This document shows positions 1 through 8,742 of a stretch of 46,245 nt of DNA, piece by piece; position 1 is the first letter of the stretch; each line of letters opens with the position of its first letter. Both the position numbers and the translations under genes were made by a program. The DNA is taken from assembly GCA_019247895.1 (NCBI GenBank), contig JAFBAF010000299.1, positions 1-46,245 on the forward strand, written 5' to 3'. Source of the DNA: Parafilimonas sp. Lineage in GTDB: Bacteria; Bacteroidota; Bacteroidia; Chitinophagales; Chitinophagaceae. The notes beneath the pieces were generated by a model. The model did no database searches and was not told the origin of the DNA. It saw only the letters and a list, made by a program, of their open reading frames with translations.

Positions 1-1
1 T

Positions 2-922
2 CGTGTACGCTTTTCAAGCGGTGCATTTACATACAATGGAAAAGTTTTTGGCAGAGGTACACTCATTGTTTTAAAAGGAAATAATAAAACCAATTGGTTA
101 GACACTGTAAATAAGTATTGCAGTTTGTATAATGTGCAACCTTATGCAGTGCAAACAGGCTTTATGGATGCAGGCGCAGACTTTGGTTCTTCTGATGTGC
201 ATTTAATTAAAGCGCCAAAAGTGGCTTTGCTTACAAGCAATCAAGTTTCACATACTGCGGCAGGAGAAGTGTGGTGCTTTTTTGATAATGAATTGAATTA
301 TTCAATATCTCAATTAACAACAGAGCATCTTGAAGATATCAACCTTCAGAATTACAATGTATTAATTATGCCGGATGGAAATTACAATGTGCTGGACGAT
401 AAAGATGTTGCATCAAAACTTGAAGCATTTGTACAAGGCGGAGGAAAAATTATTGCAACAGAAGGTGGCGCTGTAAAACTTTCAACATTCGACTGGAGCG
501 GAATAAAATTAGTTAAAGACACAACGCAATCATCCGACAGCATCATACAAAAAAATTATGGGAATGCGGAGCGTGAAAATCTTACTTCATTTATTCCCGG
601 CGCTATCTATAAAATACAGTTAGATAACACGCATCCTGTTGCTTATGGTTATCCAAATTATTATTACACATTAAAACAAGATGCAAAAGTTTATTCAACT
701 ATTAAAGGCGGATGGAATATAGGCATATTGCCCGCAAACGCTTATACATCAGGCTTTGTAGGTAGTAAATTGAAACCACAATTAAAGCATGGCGTTTTAA
801 TTGGAGAAAAGCATTATGGCAATGGTGATATAATTATTTTTAATGATGATGTATTGTTCCGTTTGTTTTGGCAAAACGGCAAAATGATGTTTGCGAACGC
901 GGTTTTCCTTGCGGGAAATTAA
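2..922 (+). CDS. M14 family zinc carboxypeptidase, C-terminal part (5' end outside window)
   Basis: The frame is open from the left edge and ends at TAA; 306 residues are visible. The residues match the C-terminal portion of the large (800+ aa) secreted M14 carboxypeptidases of Bacteroidota: a stretch with QTGFMDAGADFGS, then LIKAPKVALLT, then a segment like a class I glutamine-amidotransferase fold (EVWCFFDNELNY, YNVLIMPDGNY, FVQGGGKIIATEGGAV). The catalytic zinc-binding HxxE region lies upstream of the window, so activity cannot be judged. A TTG at 125 can be read as a start but is internal to this longer frame. The product is probably periplasmic or secreted. The family call rests on remembered C-terminal motifs only. 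Confidence 0.8.
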   Translation, partial: RVRFSSGAFTYNGKVFGRGTLIVLKGNNKTNWLDTVNKYCSLYNVQPYAVQTGFMDAGADFGSSDVHLIKAPKVALLTSNQVSHTAAGEVWCFFDNELNYSISQLTTEHLEDINLQNYNVLIMPDGNYNVLDDKDVASKLEAFVQGGGKIIATEGGAVKLSTFDWSGIKLVKDTTQSSDSIIQKNYGNAERENLTSFIPGAIYKIQLDNTHPVAYGYPNYYYTLKQDAKVYSTIKGGWNIGILPANAYTSGFVGSKLKPQLKHGVLIGEKHYGNGDIIIFNDDVLFRLFWQNGKMMFANAVFLAGN

Positions 923-982
923 TTGGACGAAGAACTATTTTCAATAAACTTTGCCGCGATTAAATGTTTTTGAACTTAGCGC

Positions 983-2221
983 ATGAGTAAAGCCAATAAA
1001 AAAGCTGCACTGGGATTTGTTTTTGTTACTGTTTTAATTGATGTTATTGGCCTTGGAATTATTATTCCTGTTGTTCCCGATCTTATAAAACAACTTACAG
1101 GCAAAGGGTTAAGCCGTGCAGCAGAATGGAACGGCTGGCTCACTTTTGCATATGCACTTACACAATTTGCATGTGCATCTGTAGTTGGTAATTTAAGTGA
1201 CAGATACGGCCGCAGGCCTGTATTATTATTTTCATTATTAGGCTTTGGAATAGACTATTTATTCCAGGGGTTTGCGCCAACATTGGGTTGGCTATTTGTG
1301 GGAAGGATTTTAGCAGGTGCAACAGGTGCAAGTTTTACAACTGCCACTGCATATATAGCAGATGTAAGCGATCCTGAAAAACGTGCACAAAATTTTGGGT
1401 TGATTGGAGCTGCATTTGGATTAGGATTCATTATTGGCCCTGCAATCGGCGGGCAGCTTTCAGTGTTTGGAACACGCACACCATTTTTTGCGGCAGCCGC
1501 TTTAAGTTTATTAAATTGTTTATACGGTTACTTTATTTTACCTGAATCATTGCCTTCACAACGAAGAAGAAAGTTTGAATGGAAACGTGCAAATCCAATA
1601 GGTTCATTCAAACAGTTTAAAAAATATCCATCAGTTTCAGGATTAATAGTTTCTGTTATTCTTATTTACATTTCAGCACATGCTATACAAAGCACATGGT
1701 TGTTTTATAACATGGAAAAATTTCATTGGGATGCAAAATGGGGCGGTTATTCTCTAAGCTTTATTGGCTTAATGATCGCTTTGGTGCAAGGATTACTTAT
1801 CCGCATCATTATTCCGAAATTAGGGCAGGAGCGTGGAGTGTATGTTGGATTAATGTTATATAGTATTGGATTTTTATTGTTCGCTTTTGCAACGCAGGGC
1901 TGGGAAATGTTTTTGTTTATGGTGCCTTATGCGCTAGGAGGAATTGCAGGTCCTTCAATGCAAGGCTTGATTTCAAATCAAATACCTATAAATGAACAAG
2001 GTGAATTGCAGGGTGGATTAACCAGTTTGATGAGTGCATGTGCCATTGTTGGTCCGCCAATAATGACAAGCCTGTTTGCTTATTTTACAGGAAAAGATGC
2101 GCCATTCATCTTTCCGGGTGCACCATTTTTATTAGGCGCTATTTTAACCCTGTTGAGTACAGCTTTAGCCTACAAAAATTACCGGAGAAATAAAGCTTTG
2201 ATCAAAAAGAATATTCAATAG
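983..2221 (+). CDS. TetA-like MFS transporter (TCR/Tet family)
   Basis: A 412-residue integral membrane protein with about 12 hydrophobic segments, the usual MFS length. TM1 carries [16 protein letters not shown], typical of the TCR/Tet drug:H+ antiporter group, and loop 2-3 holds the MFS motif A as [12 protein letters not shown]. An [10 protein letters not shown] segment in TM4 and [10 protein letters not shown] in TM5 (motif C-like) support an exporter. Substrate cannot be told from sequence; relatives are annotated as tetracycline or multidrug exporters, but many are not resistance genes. The gene is monocistronic, converges on the helicase at 2286 with a 64-base gap, and has no resistance regulator beside it. 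Confidence 0.88.
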   Translation: MSKANKKAALGFVFVTVLIDVIGLGIIIPVVPDLIKQLTGKGLSRAAEWNGWLTFAYALTQFACASVVGNLSDRYGRRPVLLFSLLGFGIDYLFQGFAPTLGWLFVGRILAGATGASFTTATAYIADVSDPEKRAQNFGLIGAAFGLGFIIGPAIGGQLSVFGTRTPFFAAAALSLLNCLYGYFILPESLPSQRRRKFEWKRANPIGSFKQFKKYPSVSGLIVSVILIYISAHAIQSTWLFYNMEKFHWDAKWGGYSLSFIGLMIALVQGLLIRIIIPKLGQERGVYVGLMLYSIGFLLFAFATQGWEMFLFMVPYALGGIAGPSMQGLISNQIPINEQGELQGGLTSLMSACAIVGPPIMTSLFAYFTGKDAPFIFPGAPFLLGAILTLLSTALAYKNYRRNKALIKKNIQ

Positions 2222-2285
2222 TCAACATTTAATAATCGAGTTTGTAATCAGTATTAAACCTTGAATGTTGTTATTGAATGTTTAA

Positions 2286-3947
2286 TTACCTGCTGTTTGC
2301 GTCATTCATTCGTATTCTTCTGCCTTTATAATTTTTTCCATCAAGTGAACGGATCATTTGCTTGGCTGCTTTGCTGTCAACCTCGATCCAGCTGTTCATT
2401 TCTTTCATGTCTATCTTTCCCAATACATCTTTACGTAAATCACTCATGTCTAAAATGAATTGCAAAAAACTCGCTTTATAAAAACCATCCTTGGTTCCAA
2501 GGTTTACAAATAATCTTGTGTAATTACCACTGCCGTTATATTCTTGTTGACGGCTTCGGCCCCTGCCGTTTTCATCCCGTTCATTTCCCCTTGTAGTTTT
2601 TCTTTCACGGCTTTGTTCCCTGATATTCAGATCTTCTGCATTCTCATAATATTTTAAAAAACGGTCAAACTCTAATGCAGCCACGCGTTTTAAAACTTCT
2701 TCTTTACTTATCGATGAAAATTTCTCTGACAGCATCGGTACATAAGTTTCATAATCGCCATGAGAAATATCAGCCTGCAATAATTTATCCATGAAAAAGA
2801 AAAATTGTTTCCTGCAAACATCTTTACCACTTGGAATTTCCAGGCGATGAAACGGTTGCTGAACAATTCTTTCAATTTGTTTTAAACGATACATTTCACG
2901 TGCATGCACAATGCTTAAACTTATGCCTGTGTTGCCTGCGCGGCCTGTTCTGCCACTGCGATGCGTGTACACTTCAACATCATCCGGCAATTCGTAATTG
3001 ATCACATGCGTAATGCCTTGAACATCTATACCTCTCGCCGCAACATCAGTCGCTATTAATAATTGCAGGCTTTTATCGCGAAACTGTCCCATCACCTTAT
3101 CACGCTGCTGTTGTGTAAGATCGCCATGCAATGCATCAATATCATAACCTTCCCGTGTAAGTTTTCCGGCTATTTCCTGTGCGTCAGCTTTAGTGCGTGT
3201 AAATATCAAGCCATAAATGCCAGGATTAAAATCGATTAATCGCTTTAACGTTTCATAACGCTGATGTGCTGATGTAACATAATATTGATGATCTACATTT
3301 TTAGTTCCCGCATTTGCTTTACCAACGGTGATTTCAAAAGGTTCATTCATGTAGCGACGGCTCACCTTTCTGATTTCGGGTGGCATAGTTGCACTGAACA
3401 ACCATGTTGCATCGCGTTTTGGCGTGTTCTGCAGAATAAATTCAATATCATCCTGGAAACCCATGTTCAGCATTTCGTCTGCTTCATCCAATACAACATA
3501 TTTTATTTGTTCAAGGTTGATCGCTTTGCGTTCAATCAAATCAATTAATCTTCCTGGTGTTGCCACAATAACCTGGACGCCTTTTTTTATATCTCTTATT
3601 TGGGCACCAATGCTTGCGCCGCCGTAAACGGCAACCACACTCATTCCACGAATATTCTTTTTAAATAATTCTATTTCGTTTACTATCTGTATGCACAATT
3701 CTCTTGTTGGGCAAACAATTAATGCCTGCGGAAATTTATCTGCTGCCTGGATCAATTGCAATAAAGGCAAACTAAAAGCCGCAGTTTTGCCGGTGCCTGT
3801 TTGAGCAAGGCCAATAAAATCTTTTGTGCCGCTTAATAAAACAGGTATTGCTTTTTCCTGAATAGCCGTAGGCGTTTCAAAACCTAACTGGGTTACAGAT
3901 GCTAACAACTGCTCGTTCAGCCCCAGTTCTTCAAAATTCTTCATCAT
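2286..3947 (-). CDS. DEAD-box ATP-dependent RNA helicase with DbpA-type RNA-binding domain
   Basis: 553 residues with the full DEAD-box set: Q motif around 22-31 (GFETPTAIQ), Walker A AQTGTGKT at 48-55, PTREL at 80-84, TPGR at 130-133, DEAD at 154-157, SAT at 185-187, and HRSGRTGRAG from 329. After the RecA-like core comes a helical stretch, a charged Arg/Gly-rich linker (about 445-470) and a C-terminal DbpA/CsdA-like RNA-binding domain (about 475-550, RLFVNLGTKDGFY). It fits the DeaD/CsdA group that remodels rRNA or mRNA structure, often in the cold. Two ATGs (3947, 3944) can start it; the difference is one residue. The gene is monocistronic on the minus strand. Confidence 0.93.
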   Translation of the reverse strand: MMKNFEELGLNEQLLASVTQLGFETPTAIQEKAIPVLLSGTKDFIGLAQTGTGKTAAFSLPLLQLIQAADKFPQALIVCPTRELCIQIVNEIELFKKNIRGMSVVAVYGGASIGAQIRDIKKGVQVIVATPGRLIDLIERKAINLEQIKYVVLDEADEMLNMGFQDDIEFILQNTPKRDATWLFSATMPPEIRKVSRRYMNEPFEITVGKANAGTKNVDHQYYVTSAHQRYETLKRLIDFNPGIYGLIFTRTKADAQEIAGKLTREGYDIDALHGDLTQQQRDKVMGQFRDKSLQLLIATDVAARGIDVQGITHVINYELPDDVEVYTHRSGRTGRAGNTGISLSIVHAREMYRLKQIERIVQQPFHRLEIPSGKDVCRKQFFFFMDKLLQADISHGDYETYVPMLSEKFSSISKEEVLKRVAALEFDRFLKYYENAEDLNIREQSRERKTTRGNERDENGRGRSRQQEYNGSGNYTRLFVNLGTKDGFYKASFLQFILDMSDLRKDVLGKIDMKEMNSWIEVDSKAAKQMIRSLDGKNYKGRRIRMNDANSR

Positions 3948-4070
3948 TAAAATTTCGGCAAATGTAACTTTTGTAAATGGTAATGATAATAACGTTGTTG
4001 TACGCAGCGTTTATTTATTCATCATATTTAAGAACAATATTTAAATTGCATTGCCAACAAACTGCTCACG

Positions 4071-5303
4071 ATGAAAAAGTTTCCTGCTTTTATAGTTTTA
4101 TGCTTTGTGCTTTTTTCATGTAAAAAAGATGAATTTTCAGTCACCCGCAATAGTAGTGTTGATAACAATACCGAAGTAAATAATGGTTTTGTATATATAG
4201 CGGAGGATATGTACCCGCCAACCATTTATGCATTAGATGCCAATTCTGGAAGCATCAGGTGGCAATATAAAAACGATACGGATTATGAACGTTTTTCACC
4301 AATTCCATGTGTTGCCAACAATACTGTGTTTACTGAAATATATTCGTTGGGCTTTCCGGAGTTTTCAGATGGCAAATTATTATTTGCTGCCTTTAATGCT
4401 CATACAGGTAAGCAGCGCTGGGTAACAGTTTTAAACCCATCAGCCAGCATTGTGCCGTTAAGCAATCCAACATTTTACAACAACACAATTTATGTTACTG
4501 CACAAAAAAAATTATATGCTATTAATGCTGATAACGGTAAAGTAAAATGGAAATTGATTTGTGACTCTGGCACCAGTAATAATCCCATTTGTTCACCTAC
4601 AGTTGTAAACGGAATTATTTATACCGGTAACCGGCAACATTTATTTGCATTGAATGCGAATAATGGTTCAATAATATGGCAACGCAATGCTGACCTTTCT
4701 AATTCTACACCCACTGTTCTAAACGGAGTTATAAGCTTTACCGACCGCACCGATGGCACTGTAACTGCATTTGATACTGCTGGTAATTTAAAATGGAAAT
4801 TTAATAAGGCCGGTTATCTCACAGGTTCTACCACCACTAATAATTCATTCATATACCAGGGCATCGGTTACCCGATGAATGAATTTACCGCCTTTGCTTT
4901 GCGTAATACGGATGGTGCAGTAAAATGGAACTACACTCAGCCTGTTACACCAACAGTAAATAATGGTTTATGCGGCGATCCATCTTATTATGGCAATACA
5001 ATTTATTATGCATTAACCGATAGTTTGCTTGCCATAAGCACGACCGGGGCACATAATAAAAAATGGAGTTATTTTACAGGCATCCCTGCAGACAGCACTT
5101 TTTTTTCAACATCTTCACCTGTAGCAGGAAGAAATATTGTTTATGTCATGACGAAAGGAATGATCGTGTATGCATTGAATGAAAGAAACGGTGAATTGAT
5201 ATGGCAGTTCGATACGCATGGCGAAAATCCTGTTTATTCGCCAGTTATATTGTATAACGACGGGACGGCTATTCATCCTGCAGGCAGCGGAATGACGCAG
5301 TGA
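4071..5303 (+). CDS. PQQ-binding-like beta-propeller repeat lipoprotein
   Basis: 410 residues. The N-terminus is a lipoprotein signal with lipobox LFSC (Cys17), so it is likely anchored in the periplasm or outer membrane. The rest is a series of PQQ/quinoprotein-type propeller blades of the pattern (Y/L)ALDANSGSIRWQY, YAINADNGKVKWKL, FALNANNGSIIWQR, FALRNTDGAVKWNY, YALNERNGELIWQF, at least five to seven blades. No catalytic haem or PQQ-ligand residues are recognised, so it is more likely a binding or scaffold protein (BamB-like fold) than an enzyme. It converges on murI with no intergenic bases: the two stop codons abut in TGATCA at 5301-5306. Confidence 0.85.
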   Translation: MKKFPAFIVLCFVLFSCKKDEFSVTRNSSVDNNTEVNNGFVYIAEDMYPPTIYALDANSGSIRWQYKNDTDYERFSPIPCVANNTVFTEIYSLGFPEFSDGKLLFAAFNAHTGKQRWVTVLNPSASIVPLSNPTFYNNTIYVTAQKKLYAINADNGKVKWKLICDSGTSNNPICSPTVVNGIIYTGNRQHLFALNANNGSIIWQRNADLSNSTPTVLNGVISFTDRTDGTVTAFDTAGNLKWKFNKAGYLTGSTTTNNSFIYQGIGYPMNEFTAFALRNTDGAVKWNYTQPVTPTVNNGLCGDPSYYGNTIYYALTDSLLAISTTGAHNKKWSYFTGIPADSTFFSTSSPVAGRNIVYVMTKGMIVYALNERNGELIWQFDTHGENPVYSPVILYNDGTAIHPAGSGMTQ

Positions 5304-6125
5304 TCAGCCTACTTCTAAATGTTGGGATCGCACTTTTTCTCCGTAAAATATTGTTGCGTGATCATTGAAATCTTCAGCTGAATCTGTTGTATAAAATTGG
5401 ATAGTTTTATTTTTTGAAAGTTGCTCTTCAATTTCTGCATGCCGGTTTAAATAATCTTTCAAACTTGCTGCAACAATTTCACCTTGTGCAATCACGCTTA
5501 TATTAGCAGGTAAAAATTTTTCAATTCTTTTTTTAATTAATGGATAATGTGTGCAGGCAAGTAATATGGTGTCTATTTTTTCATCTTGCTGCAATAATTC
5601 ATCTAAATATTTTTTGATGAAATAATCTGCGGCTTCATTTTCAAATTCATTATTCTCAATTAAAGGAACAAGCATTGGGCAGGCTTGCTGAACCACTTTT
5701 GTATCAGGAAAAAATTTTTCAATTTCTATTAAGTAAGATTGTGATTGAACAGTGCCGCTCGTTGCCATTATACCAACATGATGTGTTTTCGAAAAATTGC
5801 CGATGATCTCTGTTGTAGGCCGGATAACACCCAATACTTTTTTTTCAGGATAATATTTTCTAAGATCATTTTGCTGAATGCTGCGCAACCCTTTTGCAGA
5901 AGCTGTGTTACAAGCCACAATTACCAACGGGCAGCCTTGTTTAAATAACCATTGCACGCATTGCCATGTATAATGATAAACTGTTTCGAATGAACGGTTA
6001 CCATAAGGTGTTCTTGCATTATCGCCGAGATAGATGTAATCATATTGCGGCAAATGTTTGGTAATCTCTTTCAGAACTGTTAAACCACCATAACCTGAAT
6101 CAAAAACGCCGATTGGTGTTTGCAT
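5304..6125 (-). CDS. murI: Glutamate racemase
   Basis: 273 residues, full length for MurI, a cytoplasmic enzyme interconverting L- and D-glutamate for peptidoglycan. The signature GVFDSGYGGLTVLKE (Asp9-Ser10 region) is present, with the two catalytic cysteines in VACNTASA (Cys72) and LLACTHYPLI (Cys191). LGDNARTPYG at 34-42 is also diagnostic. The gene lies 18 bases downstream of the DinB gene on the same strand, so the two are probably co-transcribed. The stop codon abuts that of the convergent PQQ-repeat gene, and no terminator is visible between them. Confidence 0.97.
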   Translation of the reverse strand: MQTPIGVFDSGYGGLTVLKEITKHLPQYDYIYLGDNARTPYGNRSFETVYHYTWQCVQWLFKQGCPLVIVACNTASAKGLRSIQQNDLRKYYPEKKVLGVIRPTTEIIGNFSKTHHVGIMATSGTVQSQSYLIEIEKFFPDTKVVQQACPMLVPLIENNEFENEAADYFIKKYLDELLQQDEKIDTILLACTHYPLIKKRIEKFLPANISVIAQGEIVAASLKDYLNRHAEIEEQLSKNKTIQFYTTDSAEDFNDHATIFYGEKVRSQHLEVG

Positions 6126-6143
6126 GTTTTCAAAAATAGTGGT

Positions 6144-6644
6144 TTAAAAACCAGCTTTTAAAATTGTAACTGTTACAAGCATTTGTCCTGTGTGCCGCAT
6201 TGTATGTTCTGCTGAATGAAATAACAATCCCAAAACAGTTGAAGGTAATTTTTTACGGCCAACTTCTCTTTTATCCGTTAAGGTATTTGGATCAGTTTCC
6301 TTTAATTGTTCGATTGATTTTTCCGTTTGCCTGTTTACATTTTCTAACAACGCTGTTAAAGTTATTGTTTCATTTTCCTTGCCTTCATTTTGCAGGTAAA
6401 TGAGTTGTTCATCATTCAACATCTTTTCTTTTGCATAAGTAAGCAAACGATCTTGTACACCAGCAATATGTTGCAAATGAAAAGCCACCGAGGCAACACT
6501 TGCAGGTCGCCTCCACAATAATGATTCCTCAAAATTTTTCATCATTTCATTTATTTCTTCTTTTGCCTGCAATAAAGCATGCGCAACAGGTTGCAATAAA
6601 TCAGGCACATAATGTATCGGACCTTTTAACCATAGTTCACTCAT
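6144..6644 (-). CDS. DinB family (four-helix bundle) protein
   Basis: 166 residues, the length and predicted all-helical nature of the DinB/YfiT-like superfamily. The metal-binding triad of that fold is visible: His59 in FHLQHIAGVQDR on helix 2, and His147/His151 in SAEHTMRHTGQM on helix 4. Family members are metal-dependent enzymes (thiol-S-transferases in low-GC Gram-positives) or of unknown function; substrate is unknown here. It is the first gene of a probable two-gene unit with murI (18-base gap), divergent from the glycoside hydrolase at 6740. Confidence 0.85.
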   Translation of the reverse strand: MSELWLKGPIHYVPDLLQPVAHALLQAKEEINEMMKNFEESLLWRRPASVASVAFHLQHIAGVQDRLLTYAKEKMLNDEQLIYLQNEGKENETITLTALLENVNRQTEKSIEQLKETDPNTLTDKREVGRKKLPSTVLGLLFHSAEHTMRHTGQMLVTVTILKAGF

Positions 6645-6727
6645 ATAGGTTTTCTTTTACCTCAAAAATAATTTTATAATTCATTTCTAAAATTAAGCAC
6701 ATCATTAAACACTAAGCCTTCAAACAA

Positions 6728-6735
6728 TATCTTCG
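6728..6735 (+). promoter_or_regulatory. Candidate -7 element of the GHL10 hydrolase gene
   Basis: TATCTTCG sits five bases before the ATG at 6740 and resembles the Bacteroidota -7 element TAnnTTTG with one mismatch. If it is used, transcription would begin at or next to the start codon, giving a leaderless or nearly leaderless mRNA. No good -33 TTTG is seen 19 bases upstream (TTAA there). This is pattern matching only. Confidence 0.3.
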
Positions 6736-6739
6736 TTTA

Positions 6740-8305
6740 ATGATGAAATTGTTTTGTTGTTTACCGGTTTTATTGTTCTGTCAACTGTTAACTGTCAACT
6801 GTCAAACTTCAACTCAACCCAAGTATGAGTTTCGAGCAGTATGGATTGCTACCGTAAACAATATTGACTGGCCACACAGTAAATATTTATCTGTTGATCA
6901 GCAAAAGCAACAGTTCATCAACATTATTACACAGCAAAGAAAGATTGGAATGAATGCAGTGATCGTACAAATACGCCCTGCTGCAGATGCATTTTATCAA
7001 TCAAAATATGAACCGTGGAGTGAATTTTTAACCGGAAGGCAAGGCACTGCGCCATCACCGTTTTATGATCCTTTACAATTCATGATAGATGAAACACATA
7101 AACGCGGCATGGAATTTCATGCATGGATAAATCCATACCGTGCTGTATTCAGCGTTGCATCTTCCATCGCTTCAAACCACATCACCAAAACACATCCTGA
7201 ATGGTTTGTAAAATATGGTGATAAAAAATATTTTAATCCCGGCTTGCCGGATGTGATGCATTATCTCACCAATGTTGTTATTGACATTATAACGCATTAT
7301 GATATTGATGGCATTCACATGGATGATTATTTTTATCCTTATAGAATTGCAGGCAAAGAATTTCCGGATTACCGGGCTTACGCTTTATATGGAAAAGGTT
7401 TGAGCAAAGATGCATGGCGCCGCAGCAATTGCGATAGTGTTGTAAAGATGATCCACGATGCGATTATCACTTATAAACCGTTGATAAAATTTGGTATCAG
7501 CCCGTTTGGTGTTTGGCGAAATAGTTCTGTTGATGCAAACGGTAGTGATACAAAAGCTGGCCAAACTTGTTACGATGATTTGTATGCAGACGTTTTATTG
7601 TGGCTAAAAAAAGACTGGATTGATTATGTAACGCCACAATTATATTGGGAGATTGGACACAAACTCTGCGATTATACAACATTGCTTGATTGGTGGAGCA
7701 ACAATACTTACGGCAAACAGTTATACATCGGCCACGGAATTTACCGCGCTATAGAAAAACCAACGGCCGCATGGCGTAATCCAAATGAAATTCCAAATGA
7801 AATAAAATTATTGCGCAATAATGAAAATGTGCAGGGCAGCGTATTTTACAGTTGCACCAATCTTTTATCAAATCCAAATGGATGGGCAGATAGTTTGCAG
7901 TTTGATTATTACAGAACGCCTGCATTAGTTCCACCTATGAACTGGATTGATACAACAGCTCCGGAAGCACCACATATAACAAAAGCTTTTTTCGATGAAG
8001 ACAAAGGCGTGCAGCAACTGACAATTTCCGGCGATGGTATCAACAAGAATGAAACAGAAACAATTAAAAATTTTGTGGTGTATCTATCGCAATCGCTGGT
8101 TGGTTTAACCGATCATCCTGTAATAATTATTCCCGCAGATGCCTCTTTAAAATATCAATTTTTATTACAATCAACATCAATACCTGTAAACTGGAAAAAT
8201 TGTTATGTTGCTGTTACAAGTGTAGATCGCGACAATAATGAAAGTGACATCTCCAATATTTTTGTGCTTGAAAAAAATGGCAGCGACTGGGAAGTAAAAA
8301 AATAA
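6740..8305 (+). CDS. Family 10-like glycoside hydrolase (GHL10/DUF187)
   Basis: 521 residues. After an N-terminal export signal (about 1-23) comes the GHL10 barrel: EFRAVWIATVNNIDWP at about 30-45, NAVIVQIRPAADAFY, a KRGMEFHAWINPYRA strand, DGIHMDDYFYPY and YVTPQLYWE. These are the conserved barrel strands of the DUF187/GHL10 group, related to YngK and to peptidoglycan-cleaving enzymes such as DigH. The C-terminal about 130 residues look like a fibronectin-III-type beta domain. A cell-wall or exported polysaccharide substrate is likely. The signal peptide is encoded partly by four heptanucleotide repeats (6778-6805). The gene heads a rightward run with the Dabb and alpha/beta-hydrolase genes. 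Confidence 0.87.
   Translation: MMKLFCCLPVLLFCQLLTVNCQTSTQPKYEFRAVWIATVNNIDWPHSKYLSVDQQKQQFINIITQQRKIGMNAVIVQIRPAADAFYQSKYEPWSEFLTGRQGTAPSPFYDPLQFMIDETHKRGMEFHAWINPYRAVFSVASSIASNHITKTHPEWFVKYGDKKYFNPGLPDVMHYLTNVVIDIITHYDIDGIHMDDYFYPYRIAGKEFPDYRAYALYGKGLSKDAWRRSNCDSVVKMIHDAIITYKPLIKFGISPFGVWRNSSVDANGSDTKAGQTCYDDLYADVLLWLKKDWIDYVTPQLYWEIGHKLCDYTTLLDWWSNNTYGKQLYIGHGIYRAIEKPTAAWRNPNEIPNEIKLLRNNENVQGSVFYSCTNLLSNPNGWADSLQFDYYRTPALVPPMNWIDTTAPEAPHITKAFFDEDKGVQQLTISGDGINKNETETIKNFVVYLSQSLVGLTDHPVIIIPADASLKYQFLLQSTSIPVNWKNCYVAVTSVDRDNNESDISNIFVLEKNGSDWEVKK
6778..6805 (+). repeat. Heptanucleotide tandem repeat CTGTCAA x4 inside a signal-peptide coding region
   Basis: Four consecutive 7-mers read CTGTCAA, CTGTTAA, CTGTCAA, CTGTCAA. 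They lie within codons 13-22 of the hydrolase gene and encode part of its export signal. Because 7 is not a multiple of 3, gain or loss of one unit would shift the frame. The same words, with the near-palindrome around GTTAAC, resemble intergenic repeats I recall from Bacteroidota genomes. Confidence 0.85.
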
Positions 8306-8419
8306 ATTTTTATACAGCTATCCTGCTATTTATTGTTAGAATGTATCTTCCTATAAATTTTTTTTGAGTTCGTGTAATACCTTAAAAAATTTATGTTGGT
8401 TTGCAAAAAATAAACAAGC

Positions 8420-8734
8420 ATGCAACTGCAAAACACTTTTATTCATCACGTATTTTTTTGGTTAAAAGAAAATAATGAATCAAACAGAAAAGAATTAATT
8501 GAAGGCTTGCAAAAATTATCTGCTGCAAAAACTATAAAAGAATTTCACATTGGGGTTCCTGCAAATACAAATCGTGATGTGATTGAAAACACATACAGCG
8601 TTTCATGGACACTCTTTTTTGATAATGATAAGGACCAGGAAAGTTACCAGGTTGATCTTATACACCTGGATTTCGTAAAAGAATGTTCGCATTTATGGAA
8701 GAAAGTAACAGTTTTTGATACTGTGAATGCATAA
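8420..8734 (+). CDS. Dabb (stress-responsive alpha/beta barrel) family protein
   Basis: 104 residues, single-domain length for Dabb proteins. The start FIHHVFFWLKE matches the conserved first strand (hHxVxFxxK) of the family, followed by a helix, an IKEFHIGVPANT segment, a WTLFFDN strand and a C-terminal segment with HLDFVKE. These proteins form dimeric ferredoxin-like barrels; some are cyclases or stress proteins, and the role here is unknown. It is 8 bases upstream of the alpha/beta hydrolase and probably co-transcribed with it. Confidence 0.85.
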   Translation: MQLQNTFIHHVFFWLKENNESNRKELIEGLQKLSAAKTIKEFHIGVPANTNRDVIENTYSVSWTLFFDNDKDQESYQVDLIHLDFVKECSHLWKKVTVFDTVNA

Positions 8735-8742
8735 TAAGTTTT

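Noticed and set aside
983-2221. Tetracycline-resistance gene
   Set aside because: Motifs support only the TCR/Tet exporter family; there is no TetR-type regulator or mobile context, so a resistance claim is not supported.
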